A DNA stretch of 64,000 bases from Aculops lycopersici. Lineage: Eukaryota; Arthropoda; Arachnida; Trombidiformes; Eriophyidae. The notes beneath the pieces were generated by a model. The model did no database searches, was not told the DNA's origin, and was given only the letters and a program-made list of their open reading frames with translations. Positions 1 through 11,986 of the stretch are shown one piece after another. Position 1 is the first letter of the stretch. The number at the start of each line of letters is the position of its first letter. Made by a program: the position numbers and the translations under genes. The stretch lies in NCBI GenBank assembly GCA_015350385.1, contig WNKI01000002.1, positions 10,102,549-10,166,548 on the forward strand. Reading direction: 5' to 3'.

Positions 1-98
1 GTTCGTCGTCGTTCGTTCGTCGTTACGTCGTCGTTCGTTAGTTAGTTACTACGTCGTATAGTGTAGTTAGTAGTTGTTAGTAGTAGTAGTAGTGTGTT

Positions 99-145
<47 letters not shown>

Positions 146-1417
146 ACAGTTGGGCTAAATGAATAAATTTGTAAATAGAATAGAATCAAATTTAAAAAGA
201 ATTGAGAGAAACCGAATAGGATGTTTGGAATCAATACGACAAGACGATGGAGGCAAAAAAGAGAGACAGCTGAACAACAGGCAGCAACAGGTGGACACAT
301 TCTTGGGATTCCCGTGATTTGTAATGGAAATGCTCACAGATAAAAGCTCGACTGGCACACGTAATGTACTGTCTGCTGCTCACTGAACAGAACTTGTCGT
401 TCTAAGATTAAAAGTACGTATGGAAATGGAAGGAAGAAAAAGAGGACTAGAGATGAATAAATCACCTTGTCGACGCAGAGCTTGTTGTCTCTTTTACACA
501 CATCCAATTCTATTCTCAGGTTTCAATTGGTGATTAAGTAATGTAATCGCCACTCATTACCTGGCGCTCGTTTCGACTCACCGTAAATCACTCTTTGGCT
601 CGTGCTTGGTGTGAGTTACCTGTGTTAGTGGCTCTTGACATTTAAGATGTCGTTGTTCTTATAGGAGTTTTATTCCTTGTTCGCGCGCATAATAAAGTCG
701 AGTCAAACTGAAAAGCTAAAACTCCAGCTCATCCTCAAACCGCCGACTAGATTGAGGATGAGCTGCAACAACTAGACCCTCCAGTTAAGTAGAGAGCACG
801 ACGGAGATGAAGAAGAAGAAGAGGAGGAGACTGCGGTGCTTATAGGAAAGGTGATTTAAATATAAGGCCACGGAAACGAATCAATTAAAGGCCGTGAGCA
901 GTCGAGTCGAGTGGAGTCTAGTTTTCTCGTTGCCGCTCACACTCCGGCCAAGAGCTTTCCTAAACTAAGGCCGCTGTTGTGTGGAGTTAAGTTTAGTGTA
1001 ATCTAGTCGTTGAAGAGGATAAATCTCGTCCTCAAGAGAAACTAGTTTCAGTTTCACAATTATGTTAATGTACTCCGTTCATTGACTCACTCACTCGTTC
1101 ATTCATGAGCACACAGGGTAGGATGACTGTGAGTATGTGTGTGGTACTCTATTGATTGCTCGCTTGGTTTCTCGGTTGCTCACTTGCTTCCTTGTGCAAT
1201 CCATTTTCGTGTTCATTCTTCATTTGTATCGTCCTCTACTTTTCATTCACTTTAGCCTCTTTTCCCTTAGTTTGCTTGCATAAACAAATTAGTTTAAAAC
1301 AACAACAACAACAGCACAACAAAAGCAACGACAACATGAATAAAGAAAAGCGATCGGTTTTGAAGGCAAGCGGCGAGTTTAGTTAGCTACACTGGCAAGT
1401 TGCTCACTTTTCCAAAA

Positions 1418-1448
<31 letters not shown>

Positions 1449-4400
1449 AGCAAGTCTGCAAGTTGGTCTTCTATATCCCATATTTTGAGGATACCCTTCG
1501 GATACTTTACGGCGGCGGCGGCGACGACGACGACGTTGGCCAAAAACTCTCAATGCCTTGGCCAAGATATTGATAGGTGATCACGGTTTTATGCGAAACG
1601 ATTGTGATGATGATGATGATGAATCTCAATCTCGTCTCCATTCATCGTGAACATGAATAGAGAATCTATTCTATCAAATGCTTCAAGAGCACAACACTTT
1701 CGGCAGCGCTATTTTCTCCCTCCACAACTAAAGGAAATCGCAAAATCAGGTAGTCTTTTGCAAAAAGAGCAACAGCGGCGCTGGACGCTCTTGTGCATTT
1801 ATATTACCAAGTTGGCTCTAGTCCATCGGTGGCACCGTCGCCGCCAAGCTGTCTGGCAGCAACAGTTGGCAGATTGAAGGTGAGATCGTTTGGCGTTGAT
1901 GTGGTCTGTGGTCTAGATCACTCATCGCGTCTGATCTTGTGCTCTTCGGTTGCTGTTGTTGGGTATCGCGACCCGAAAGTACAACTACAAAAGAGCTGCA
2001 AATGATTTGCAGCATCGAGTTAGCAGCGGCGCTTCTGAAGTTTCCGAGGGCGAGGGTGAAGGTAAAGGTGAAGTTGCTTGATATAACTGGACCTTGTGAC
2101 GCGCGAGTATCATCAATCGCTGGAACCACAACGACGACACGACGAAAGAGGGGACCTGGCGAAAGATCATTTGTTTGGTGGTTAGTCGGTTGGTGGCACG
2201 AGAGTGAAGCGACAGGCAGCAGTAGCAGCGGCGGTGGTTGTGGCTATGTTAGTAGCAACACCAACCTGATGATCAAAGAAAATTTGGAATATTTGCCGAC
2301 CTATTTAAAAAACTTCACCTCGATTCCCCTAACCTGAGCCAGTGTTTGCCAGTGTGAAAACTTTTTGACTTTTGACCATCGAGTCAGTTGTGGCTGCGGT
2401 TTTGTTGTTGGTTGGTGGTGTTTGAGTTGAGTGAAACACTTTGCTCCAAACGACTTCTTGCTCACTCTGCCTGATAGCCAATAATGTTTCAACTCCTCAC
2501 ACTTACTCCTGTCCTCGAGTCGACCACCACTTACAAATTGAGGCTCCAACTAAGCTGAATAACTCGAGAGTGAGAGTGAGAGAGAGAGAGGGAGCAAAAA
2601 TTTCTTTTTGCTCCCATTCTAGGAGGTAGAGGTCGTGAGGTAAACAGAATCGAGCAAGAATTTGAAAAGAGTTCCCGCCGCCACCGGCGCTACCTGCGAT
2701 TCAAGCAACAAGTTCAACTGAACCAGTGGCCGCTAACTAGTGGGCTCCATTGAGGCCGAGCAGAAGGAGAGGAGATGGCACTGGGAATCAATCAATATGC
2801 AAACAAAAGTGGTCCAGTAGTGCAATACAACTTTGAATCACTTTAACGTTGCTGTCGATTAGACTAGACCAAACGATGGCTACGACGACGCCGACGGTTT
2901 TGTCAGACATTTTGGCGGCACACATTTGAGTCGAGTCCTCGGCTTTAGCTTAGGTTTTCTTGGATTTAGTCGCACCAAATGATGTTGCGGTACAGAGGTA
3001 ATCAAGTGAGCAATGGTGATTCTGTGAGTGTAAAAGAATGGACCACTTGTACTGGAATCTTGAAGTCTGTAGCAATTGCAAGCGCCACCACTTCTACCGC
3101 CCGAATGGCCGGAGATTGACACATTGAACACAAGCGCAAGTTTTCGCACATTTTCCTCAATGAATCAAATGAGCCAAAACGAGTGTTGAGTTTGAGGGCT
3201 GAAAAGAGCGCTAGCCACAAGATTCTAGCTTTATGGTGATGATCTTAGATAAATCTCATCTCTCTTAAGAGTTTTCTCCTGTTGCCCGCGAGCAAGGTGC
3301 TAAATTAAGCGGAACATGAGACGAGGCGAAGTTGCGCCACAAGGCGAGACTCTATGTGAAATTGTAACATTCTACTAACATTTAGCATTAAACTTTACTC
3401 CGTGGGACTTGAGATTATATTATAATAAAAACAACATCACCAACTTAGCTAGTCGTTCAATCACTTAGCCGCTAGACTAACTGTGAGTCTGAGTGTGTTA
3501 ACTTGAATGATAATCTTTAATACATACTCCACAAGTCGAGCCCCTCGTCGTCTTCGTGGTCGTTGTCGTCGTTACATCATCATCAATCACTTCGGACAAT
3601 ACAAGTGCGCCACTTTTGTTGCAGTTGTGGTAGTGGTAGTGGCTGTTGTTGTTGCTGTTGCTGTTGTATACAGAGGCATTGTCATTGCTTCCTGCCGCTT
3701 CTCTGTTAGATCATTCGTCTTTTGGCTCGCTAGTTGGCTAAATGGCCATCGGAGGCGAGCAAGTTGGCGAGTTTCAAGTCTCGCCAACCGACACTCTGGC
3801 ACTTTGAATTGAATCTCTTGTTTGGCTTTACAACAACCAAAACGATAACTACACTAACATCGTTATTATCACCAACAAAAACATCATTATTATCATTACT
3901 ACTACTATTATAACTATTAAGATGGATTAATTTTCACTCACTTGAGCCAAGTGGCCAGCTTGTTATTGTTGGTCAGTCGGCCTGTTGGCTCGTTGGCTTG
4001 TTGCGTCATCCTCTTCATTGTCGTGGTGGAGGCGGTCAATTCACCAATTGTTTGCCGCGGAACAAGCAACCAGTCGACTGACTCGACCCATTCAGGCGTT
4101 AAAATGTTGGCCTGCCTCATTTTGGTTGATTCATCTTCTATATGAAAAATGGAAGAATGTGTGAATCTCCCATTCAAGATCTAGATTAACAATGGCGAGT
4201 GCAAATTAATCTGTTGCCACATTAGCTACTTGCTACTCGACACTTGGGCGCTCAAATTGCTCCGCTCGATTGGCTAGAGATGGACGACTGTCAGATGACG
4301 TAATCTGATAAATGTCGATTGAGCGCCAATTTGTACCTGAAGTGACAACAATTTTACTTTAACACGACGTAAAGCTAACAGCATCCTTGTCTCGCTTTCA

Positions 4401-4852
4401 ATGCTCATCGATCATCGGCAAAGCAAGACCAAATAAAAATTTGAGGCAACTTGTTGCAAACAATTTTTAGCGTAGGGCGCCCTTTGCTTCTGAGGAGATG
4501 GTGGCGCCATCATTAGCTAAGCATTGAAATGAATCTAAATTTGAAGCCGGAAACGATTTATATATATGGAGAGAAAGAAAGAGAGAGTTGGAAAGCAATT
4601 CAGATCTTGAATATCAATATTGGTGTTGAATTGAACGTATCGAGAATCATCAATGCTGTTGTTTCTCTAGTAATTGATTCATAGATTATGATCGGGATTC
4701 GCTTTCATTCTCATGATTAGTATAGCTTCTGCTTATGACAATGCCCTAGGGATATCCCGGATTTTGTTGTTTGTATATATTGTTTGTTGTGATTGTTGGT
4801 TTTAAAAACAAGACCGCAGCCTCCAAAGGTGATCAATGGGGTCAAATTGGAT
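1..4852. other. long non-coding stretch left of the sniffer gene
   Basis: No open frame here looks like protein: all are short, compositionally biased and overlap on both strands. The first 100 bases are degenerate GTC/GTT/GTA-type simple sequence running into a TA tract. Small simple repeats occur near 1425-1447 (GA), 1508-1534 (CGG/CGA), 1605-1622 (GAT) and 4570-4587 (GA). A TATAAGG element near 861-867 could be a promoter, but no downstream coding exon was found. This could be intergenic regulatory DNA, or UTR or intron of a gene outside the window. Confidence 0.5.
102..143. repeat. (TA)n microsatellite
   Basis: About 21 uninterrupted TA units follow degenerate GTA/GTT simple sequence. 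Similar TA tracts flank the small sequence gap at the other end of the window. Confidence 0.95.
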
Positions 4853-5575
4853 CTAATAAGGGATGACAGTTCCGTCGTAGTTAAGAAGAAGGCCAGCTTG
4901 TTCCGGGGTTATATTGCCAAAGGTTCGCACCATGTTTTCGACACTTGTCTTCGCATCAATAGGCGCATTTGGGCCGCCCATGTCGGTTTGAACCCAACCA
5001 GGATGAATCGGGGCAACGATAATGTTGTCGCCGGCCAATTGAATAGACATGCTCTTGGAAACTTGATTGAATGCGGCCTTGCTGGTTCTGTAGGCGTACA
5101 TCTGGCCGCTTGTGTTGTCGGCAATGGATCCAACCTTAGACGAGATGTTTGCTACAAGGGTCTTGTGTCCGGCTTTGGAGCTAGCCTGAAGAAGTGGAGT
5201 GAAGGCACGTGTTAATAGGAAGGGGGCAACAACATTAACCTCGTAGACCTCCAACATATCGTCGCGCTTGGCGTCATGGAAATCGGCCTTGATATGGATG
5301 CCGGCATTGTTGACCAATAGATTTAAACCGTCCGAGCCGACGGCCTGGGTGACAGTGTCCACAACTTTCTCGTACTTGTCATATTGTTTAACATCCAGCT
5401 CAACTATCTTAACCTTATCATTCTGAGAGGCGATTTGCTTTAGCTCAGTTGCCTTGCTCTCATCTCGGCAAGTGGCGAATAAAAGTTTTGTTGATGGGAG
5501 GGCAACATATTGCCTGACAAACTCCAATCCAATTCCTCGACTAGCGCCGGTGATGAAAATGTTTGCGTAAGACAT
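4853..5575 (-). CDS. sni: short-chain dehydrogenase, sniffer-like carbonyl reductase
   Basis: A 240-residue classical short-chain dehydrogenase/reductase in one exon. The Rossmann nucleotide motif TGASRGIG is at residues 9-16, the NNAG motif at 89-92, the catalytic serine in NISS at about 143-146 and the YxxxK pair at Tyr162/Lys166 (YRTSK). The segment HPGWVQTDMGG with the following PNAP, and the C-terminal NYDGT, are characteristic of the sniffer / C-factor subgroup. In Drosophila, sniffer is a cytosolic NADPH-dependent carbonyl reductase that protects neurons from oxidative stress. Length matches the family (about 240-250), so the gene looks complete. It is transcribed away from the secreted-protein genes to its right. 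The family call is firm; exact orthology is likely but not proven. Confidence 0.9.
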   Translation of the reverse strand: MSYANIFITGASRGIGLEFVRQYVALPSTKLLFATCRDESKATELKQIASQNDKVKIVELDVKQYDKYEKVVDTVTQAVGSDGLNLLVNNAGIHIKADFHDAKRDDMLEVYEVNVVAPFLLTRAFTPLLQASSKAGHKTLVANISSKVGSIADNTSGQMYAYRTSKAAFNQVSKSMSIQLAGDNIIVAPIHPGWVQTDMGGPNAPIDAKTSVENMVRTFGNITPEQAGLLLNYDGTVIPY

Positions 5576-6955
5576 AATTATTGCTTGTTTTGTTATCTCG
5601 TCTTTTTACTAATAACTTTTTTTTGTGATTTGAGGATCTTAGACCTGGAATTGAAATATATATTGTGCGTAATATCAGTTGCGATTCCTGTTTATTATTG
5701 ACACACTATAATACTGACGAATTGATGATGCAAGTTGGATATTTGACGAGTACTCTCACTGTCGATAATTCCACTTTCGACTTCAAGCTGTTCGATGCGA
5801 ATGCCGGCCGTCGGACAAACAGCGTGACGCGACTCGCGCGACGCCGAAGCCACACTCCCTGGCGTGCTCAAAAACTTACAGCTCTGCTCGAGCGCGGTAT
5901 CTTGGCAGCAGCACTGTTTAGCCTGCAAATTCACAGCCAAGCTGTGAAATGAACCCAACCAAACTCTCACAGCTCAACAACTGCGTGCTCACAACGGTAT
6001 CGTACTTACGTAATTTCCGACACTCGTGCTGAGTGCCAGTGGAAAAAGGGGCAGACGTGGCTTGTGACTGTCACTGCCTCTACCATCAATCATCAGTCGT
6101 CATCATTTGAGTGGGTGGTTTAAGTTGGATTTCGAATTTTTTCTTTGCGCCACGATACACAACATCAAACAAGTGCCACTCATATCTCGTTGTAGTTAAT
6201 TGGGCGTTTTTTGTTGCACTTTATCACACAAATGAGCGCATCAATTTGCGCAACGTGCAACTCGCTCGCATCAGGCCGGAGGCCAAAAGAATCTCGCCCA
6301 CTTAACTTGCGCTGCCCGTGCGCGAATCTAAAATTTTTTTCGTAACTTATGACTGACTGACTGACTGACAGACAGACACCTGTCGTGCCATCTGACAGTG
6401 CATCATGTAAAATGGCCTGGTCTTGCCACGATCGTTGCTCCTCTCATTCATGTCACACACAGAAACCAAGAGTAAAAACCAATCGATTTCAATCCCCCCC
6501 CCCCCACAAAATCGGAGCTATATTTGGTACAACAAATCCCGAAAATTTTGCACAATTGAAAGATGGCGTCGGATTTGATCGGTCCTGAAAGGGTGGAAAT
6601 TTGTCGCAGAGCTAGTATTCGATCTCGCTTATACTGCACAACTTGTTGTTGTTCTAATAGCTGTAGCTTAAATCCGCAATGTGCAAAACTTTTAGGATTG
6701 ACTGCATTCGTCTATCCCGTTGAATAGATAGATCACCTCTCTCTACTACACTATGGCAGTTCGAGCTCACCTATGGATTTTGAGGCCCCTTTGGAGCAGA
6801 CAATTTATCACACGTGTACTAGTGTGATATGTGCAACGCTCTTTTTGTTGTCTGTTGCGAGAACAATTGAAACTGTCGACTTTCAATCGATTGTTATTGA
6901 TTGAAAGAAAAACTTGGAAATTTATTTGTTTCCGATCCGAGTTGGATATCTCAGA
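5576..6955. other. intergenic region between sniffer and the first secreted-protein gene
   Basis: This stretch holds the divergent 5' ends of sniffer (-) and the secreted gene (+). Visible features are a CTGA/CAGA tetranucleotide run at about 6351-6377, a C homopolymer near 6496-6505, and an inverted repeat with an E-box at 6806-6829. No convincing coding exon is seen. Confidence 0.6.
6806..6829. promoter_or_regulatory. 8-bp inverted repeat containing a CACGTG E-box
   Basis: The arms TATCACAC and GTGTGATA are perfect complements separated by 8 bases, and the left arm runs into the palindrome CACGTG. The element lies about 127 bp upstream of the secreted protein's start codon. Such palindromes often bind bHLH or other dimeric factors. 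A regulatory role is inference only. Confidence 0.3.
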
Positions 6956-7618
6956 ATGCACAAATTATTCACCACTCTCTCTCCCCTGGCCTTGGGCCTT
7001 ACCTGTGTGGTTTTAGTTGGTAGTGTGGTTTCCGCCACCGAGGACCATGAACACGCCCAGGCCTTGAAGGATTTCGTGCCCGACCATCCACATCTACACG
7101 ATCTAGTCGACAAGACCCACCAGGGCGATGCGGACGCCAAGCACCTGTTCGAGAAACAATCGCTTTCAGTGAGATGTAAGTCTTGATTGCTAGTTAATAA
7201 TTGATTGGGGTGATCAATTTAACTGGCTTAGCAATCATATCAATATATCCTTTGAAGTTGGCTTTCGACTAACTCTCATTCAACTCTCATAAATCGCTCA
7301 TCCAAACCTCACCATCAAACACCAACTCCAGTCAACAAAACAAAGAGCAACCTACCGGCTGACACCGACGAGGAGCATGTTGTATTGCACTTCCTCGACG
7401 ACTACACGGCTCATGTCAGTGGCCGAGACGACCATCAATTTATGCAACTCGAGCCGTTCCTCGACATGCTAGGCAAACACGACGATCTGAGAGAGAAATT
7501 AGTGGATTTGGGCAAGAAGCTCGAGGCTGCCGACTGTGATTTCACTTGTCTGGGTGGCCATTTGACGGAGTTCATGAATGAGGCTATGACAAGAATGATG
7601 AAACATTCAGAGTTGTGA
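6956..7618 (+). CDS. secreted orphan protein, two exons
   Basis: The coding sequence joins 6956-7175 and 7332-7618, giving 168 residues. The first exon ends in phase 1 at a GTAAGT donor. The second begins after an AG acceptor at 7330-7331, and joining them continues the frame through SVRFNKTKSNLP. The N-terminus has a strong signal peptide: a hydrophobic core LALGLTCVVLVGSVV and a VSA cleavage site at about residue 27. The mature part is acidic and histidine-rich near its start (EDHEHAQ, DHPHLHD). It is then mostly helical-looking and amphipathic, with only two cysteines close together (DCDFTC). No family was recognised. It is followed in the same direction by a second secreted or surface protein. 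Because the ATG is close to a promoter-like palindrome and the signal peptide starts there, this start is preferred over upstream in-frame codons. The function is unknown; an extracellular or salivary role is only a guess. Confidence 0.8.
7176..7331 (+). other. intron of the secreted orphan gene
   Basis: This 156-bp intron starts with GTAAGT and ends with CAG after a pyrimidine- and A-rich tract. Splicing restores an open frame across a region that otherwise stops just after the donor. It is one of only two well-supported coding introns in the window. Confidence 0.85.
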
Positions 7619-8038
7619 CTGCATCGTTGACCATAGTTGATACATATTTCGTGCTTGTGTTTAGCTGTCACAAGTATGAAATCGTCGTCGTCGTCGTCGT
7701 CGTCGTCCAAATCGATCGACAAAGTGCACTTGTGTTTCAAATAATTAGATGTTCCACCACTAAAATGTTGCAACACGAAGCATGTAAAACAAACGTTTGC
7801 AAACGAAGGAGAGCTGACCTCATTATAATGATAAAAGTGCTGACTCACGATTTTGCGATGACTTTCTGATGAACAACGAAACTTGGTAGCCTTAGAACTT
7901 TCACTTAACATTGTTTTCTAACTCTTGGTGAGTTGATTCTCACCAAAAAAGAACTAAATTTTTTATTGTAATGCTAGCACTTGTTTTGTTTTGTCCTCTT
8001 GATCTTAATCTCAGTGAGTATTTAAACAAATAATCAAA
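7619..8038. other. spacer between the two secreted-protein genes
   Basis: It contains a run of GTC trinucleotides near 7683-7708, which creates an Asp-rich shadow frame on the minus strand. A TATTTAAA element lies about 20 bp before the next start codon. No other feature was recognised. Confidence 0.5.
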
Positions 8039-9157
8039 ATGAAGCCTTCAACTGCGGATTTCCGGTCAGTCTATCTTGGTATAGTAATAGTGTGCTTAAC
8101 AAATCTAGTAGCAACAACTGCAGCACAAACAAGTATCAACATAACATCGAGAGTGAGACGAGACACAAACTTTCACGAAACTCTACCACTTAGTAGTCTT
8201 CAAACACAACGACCGTTGATATTTCCTCAACAACCTCCCCAGCTTAAGAATCGCCAAGAGTTGAGTCAACAGCCGCCATTTTATCTGGCGGCCAACACAA
8301 TCTATGAGCCAGCAAATATACCTGCCACTTTCAATCAACGTGACACCAGATTCTACGATCAATTTCAAGCGCAAAACCAGCATCAATTGGATGGACTCAA
8401 TCAAGAAGCTCCTTTGGATCTAGGGAAGATTAACAATCGCACCCCACAGCAATCGGTCTCAACAGAAGGTTTGAGTCCTCATCAAACGAACGCCAAGCAG
8501 CCAAAGGTAGCAGCGCTAACTAGTGCCAGTGTCAACAATGATCAAAGAGGCAGACAAATGGTGTTTCGAGCGCCAAACAAAAATCAAGATGATGGTTTGG
8601 AGGATACTGGCAGTAAGGTTCGCAGATTTGATGCTGCAGAATCCAGCGGTTGGCCTGCGGTCAAGAAGGGGAAAGTTGCCGACGTTCAATTGATGGAACC
8701 TCGAACGTCTGTTAAATTTCCACCTAATCAATATCAACCAGGACAGCCAACCTTCGGTCCATTTGGTAACAAACTTGGCTCATTGATGTACAAGAATCAG
8801 GATTGCATAACTCGAGCGGCGCCGCTAGCTTCGCGCTGCGAAGACCATCTCATTAAGCGACTAAATCAAGATGCCACTGAGGGGCGTACAGTTTTGGATG
8901 TCGGCCGGCGAGTTTGTTGTGCCTTATTTTGGCACAAGGATTGCATTAGTCGGCTTGTGGTTGACACTTGTCCCGATTCCTCGCCTGTAGCTGGCGATAT
9001 TTTGATTGGCGCGCGGCGCTTGGATTTGACAAGCTCATGTAAAAACTTCAATCGCGACGGTTGCAATGGATCAGGTGTCTTGAGTAAGAGTTTATTGACT
9101 TTGATATTATCCTTTACAATCTCGCTCATATTTCTCCATTCTCAAATAGCATTCTGA
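8039..9157 (+). CDS. secreted pro-protein with C-terminal eight-cysteine domain and hydrophobic tail
   Basis: A 372-residue single-exon protein. It has a signal peptide (hydrophobic core VYLGIVIVCLTNLVATTAA) ending at about residue 29, then a furin-type RVRR site at residues 38-41. A long low-complexity Gln/Pro/Asn-rich middle follows, with a second KVRR site. The conserved-looking part is at the C-terminus: eight cysteines, including a CC pair, spread over about 90 residues from YKNQDCITR to RDGCNG. It ends in about 20 hydrophobic residues (LLTLILSFTISLIFL), so it is either GPI-anchored or a type I membrane protein. The cysteine pattern resembles small extracellular domains of arthropod surface proteins, but no named family can be assigned. 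It sits about 420 bp downstream of another secreted orphan on the same strand. Confidence 0.8.
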   Translation: MKPSTADFRSVYLGIVIVCLTNLVATTAAQTSINITSRVRRDTNFHETLPLSSLQTQRPLIFPQQPPQLKNRQELSQQPPFYLAANTIYEPANIPATFNQRDTRFYDQFQAQNQHQLDGLNQEAPLDLGKINNRTPQQSVSTEGLSPHQTNAKQPKVAALTSASVNNDQRGRQMVFRAPNKNQDDGLEDTGSKVRRFDAAESSGWPAVKKGKVADVQLMEPRTSVKFPPNQYQPGQPTFGPFGNKLGSLMYKNQDCITRAAPLASRCEDHLIKRLNQDATEGRTVLDVGRRVCCALFWHKDCISRLVVDTCPDSSPVAGDILIGARRLDLTSSCKNFNRDGCNGSGVLSKSLLTLILSFTISLIFLHSQIAF

Positions 9158-10705
9158 TTGAGGAAATGCACAAGAATCATTAGTCAACGCTGACGTTGGA
9201 TCCAAAGACAACATCGAGCTTGTCGATGCAAACTTGTATCAGAACATTGACAAAAGCGATGTATTGGCGACTTGAAATTTGAACCTCCCAAGTGGAATGG
9301 CACCGGTGATAGAAAGACACTTGTAAAACTAGCTAAGTTCAATGAATTGTAATGAACTTGTTTTGAATTGCTGCCCTGGACGCAGAAACGGCGAGCTCAA
9401 ATGGCAACAACAGCGGTCTACTCGGCTTCGATTTCAAGGTAGACACCAACAAACTCTCTCTCTCTCTCTACCCAACTTGCTCAACCGTGACTAAATCCCA
9501 TGCTTTCAAACAGAGTGATCCCCAAGAGTTACTATTTGCAGCATCCATGAAAGAGAGTATTAGCCAACAGGTGATCAATTATTGTTGTAATTTTCGCGGA
9601 GTTGGCGATGGCAGCGGAACTAAGAAAAGGATAACAGCACAATGAGCTTTTTGAATAAACAAAAAGTCAACCAACTGTTGCATAGAATGATTGGTCTTAG
9701 AATCAAAGAGGCTAGAAAATAAGACAAAGAGAAGGAGGGGTGTGGCCATTGGCTTATGCTTGGAAACTAGTTTGATAATTGCTACGAAAGTAATAAGAAG
9801 CCCTTTGTTGCCTGCAAACGCCTAGGAATGTCAGGGCCAGAAAATATATACAAACGAACAGACAAACGCTCAGGGTTTGATAGTGGATGACTTTCGACAA
9901 ACGAACAAACACACAGGTATGCAGTAACAATTTTCACTACCTCTTGCATACGGTAAATGCCAGCTTGTTGCGCTTCATTTGAGGCCATGAAAAATAGGGA
10001 CAACAAACCGTAACCAGCTTTATTGTTTTTATTCCAACTTCAACTGCACCATATTGAATTACTAGCGAATCAAATAATAGATTCGCAAATTGAACTTCCT
10101 CATATTAGTCTAATGAGCTAGTTTCATTCATGAATACCCAATCAGTTCCAGAAATAAGCTAAAATTCTGCTGTTTTTGTAGAGAAACAAAAATTTAAACT
10201 GCCAACATGAAACCACAACAAGAACAATAACGAACTGGAATCCCCATGATATTACTAAAATCCCTCCAAGTTCAAAGTCAAAGTACGTTGAACTAACTAG
10301 TTCATCTATCTAGCAGAAGTCAACTGTGATTGTATCATATTATAATATATTCAATGCATTTTCATAACAACGAATGTCAGCAACATCGAATTTCGCTGAT
10401 TGTCTCAGATTACAATTAATGTTTTGAATTGCAAAATTTTAGCCCTCCCGCAATGAATGAATCAATTGACTAATATACTACCACCAACACCACCTCCACC
10501 CCAAAGGATACCTCCTAACTTAAGTGAGATGATGTCGGCTTTTCACAACAAAACTATTCTACCACCATTAATTAATATGATCAGTATAATGCCATACAAA
10601 ATCTCAACGTGAAAAAATTAAAGATATAGAACGAGGAGTAGCTGCTCTTAGATAAGATAAAACTAATTTACTCATACTGGCGCCTCTACTGAATAAGATA
10701 CGTAA
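9158..10705. other. intergenic stretch before nuf
   Basis: A stop-free run of about 90 codons exists near 9372-9645, with a possible small intron, but it has no start codon and matches no family I recognise. The rest is AT-rich. A TAA triplet lies in frame immediately before the nuf ATG, so no upstream in-frame extension of nuf exists in this stretch. Confidence 0.5.
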
Positions 10706-11986
10706 ATGCATCCTGCAAGTAGTAAAGATTCGACTAATATCTCTATAACATCCTCCAATGGAATCGGTAGGGTCGCATCAAATTCGGGTATTTCCTTGAT
10801 GAATGGAAATGGCCAGCTCGTCTATCGAAGATCCCCGGTGCCGGCGCAACAATCTAGCCAGACTTACACCCAACCACAGAGTTTCGACACTTTAGGCAGC
10901 CCATCTACTGTTAGCTATACGTCGGAGGGGATAAGTGAAAACATTAACTCTTTCGATGATGAAAGTATCAATGACTTGAGCCAAAAATTTGAGTTACTAC
11001 AGCGCCAGATTGAGGTTTTAACTGAAACCCAAACTTCTCAAGATGAAAGATACAAGAGGACCAGGCAAGAAAATGATACATTGTTGAATAGGATTCACAG
11101 TTTAGAGGATCAAATTAGGGAAGTTGAATTGAATGCTGAGACTCGAGCCAAAGAGGATGAGAGAAGGTTTCGCGAGACAATGGCCAAACAAATCAAAGTT
11201 CAATCGCAGGAGTGCGAGCAACATTTGCATTCCAACTACCTGTTGCAGCAGGAGCTATTTAAAGTCAAGAATGATTTGTTGAAGAATGAGGCTTTACTTA
11301 GTAAACTAAAAAGTGAGAAAGAGTGTCTCGAATTAGAGATACAAGAGAAGAACACTGAATTAACTAATCAGGATGAAGAGATTCACAAACTTAAGTTGCA
11401 AGTTAAGCACTTGAAGGATGAGGAGAGTGTCAAGAGCAATATAATTAGTATATTGAATGAGGAGCTTGAGGACAACAATAATAGTAGATCTCACCAAGGG
11501 CAGTCAGTATCTTCGTCTAGCCATATTACCAACTTCAACCAATCGCCAAAACAACGATCAACATCATCACGTCGAAGTAGCATTACAAGCGGCTTCGATG
11601 ATGAACTCACTTCATCAGGTGCCGCAAACTTAAAAACACTCAAGGACATTGATGGCCTAGAGGCTAGTCTCGCTAAGCTTCGAGATGAGAACAAGAGGTT
11701 GAAAGAAACCAATGAAGAGTTACAAGCTCAACTTTTGAATGTTCAGTTAGAAGAAGGTAGATCCCTGATTCAGGATGGAGACAAATCATACAGCCTGGCC
11801 GACGAGATGGGTGATATTGATGTCCAAAAACTCATGCAGGCACTCAAAGAGCAACAGGAAGATAATGCTCGCCTGAGGAAGTACATGGATGCCATCCTTT
11901 CCAAGATCATCGAGAAAAATCCAGAGATTTTAGATACCACCCTATCAAGCGAAAAGAATGTCAGCCAAACATCAATTGATTCTTAA
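10706..11986 (+). CDS. nuf: class II Rab11-family interacting protein (nuclear fallout / FIP3-4 type)
   Basis: A 426-residue protein that is mostly coiled coil: heptad-rich from about residues 90-255 and again at about 310-350, with a serine-rich linker between. The C-terminal segment at about 376-410 has the hallmarks of the Rab11-binding FIP domain (a long helix with RLRKYMDAILSKIIEKNPEIL). The N-terminal 80 residues are Ser/Gln-rich and disordered. Class II FIPs (FIP3/FIP4, Drosophila nuf) link Rab11 recycling endosomes to motors and act in cytokinesis and cellularisation. The EF-hands of vertebrate FIP3/4 are absent, and the protein is shorter. An in-frame TAA directly precedes the ATG. 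A poly(A) signal AATAAA lies at 12104-12109. It is convergent with DRG1, only 177 bp away. The call rests on the FIP-RBD signature; the coiled coil alone would be non-specific. Confidence 0.7.
   Translation: MHPASSKDSTNISITSSNGIGRVASNSGISLMNGNGQLVYRRSPVPAQQSSQTYTQPQSFDTLGSPSTVSYTSEGISENINSFDDESINDLSQKFELLQRQIEVLTETQTSQDERYKRTRQENDTLLNRIHSLEDQIREVELNAETRAKEDERRFRETMAKQIKVQSQECEQHLHSNYLLQQELFKVKNDLLKNEALLSKLKSEKECLELEIQEKNTELTNQDEEIHKLKLQVKHLKDEESVKSNIISILNEELEDNNNSRSHQGQSVSSSSHITNFNQSPKQRSTSSRRSSITSGFDDELTSSGAANLKTLKDIDGLEASLAKLRDENKRLKETNEELQAQLLNVQLEEGRSLIQDGDKSYSLADEMGDIDVQKLMQALKEQQEDNARLRKYMDAILSKIIEKNPEILDTTLSSEKNVSQTSIDS

Noticed and set aside
9372..9645. Stop-free stretch of about 90 codons with a possible small intron
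   Set aside because: No start codon, no family resemblance and no supporting neighbour exons.
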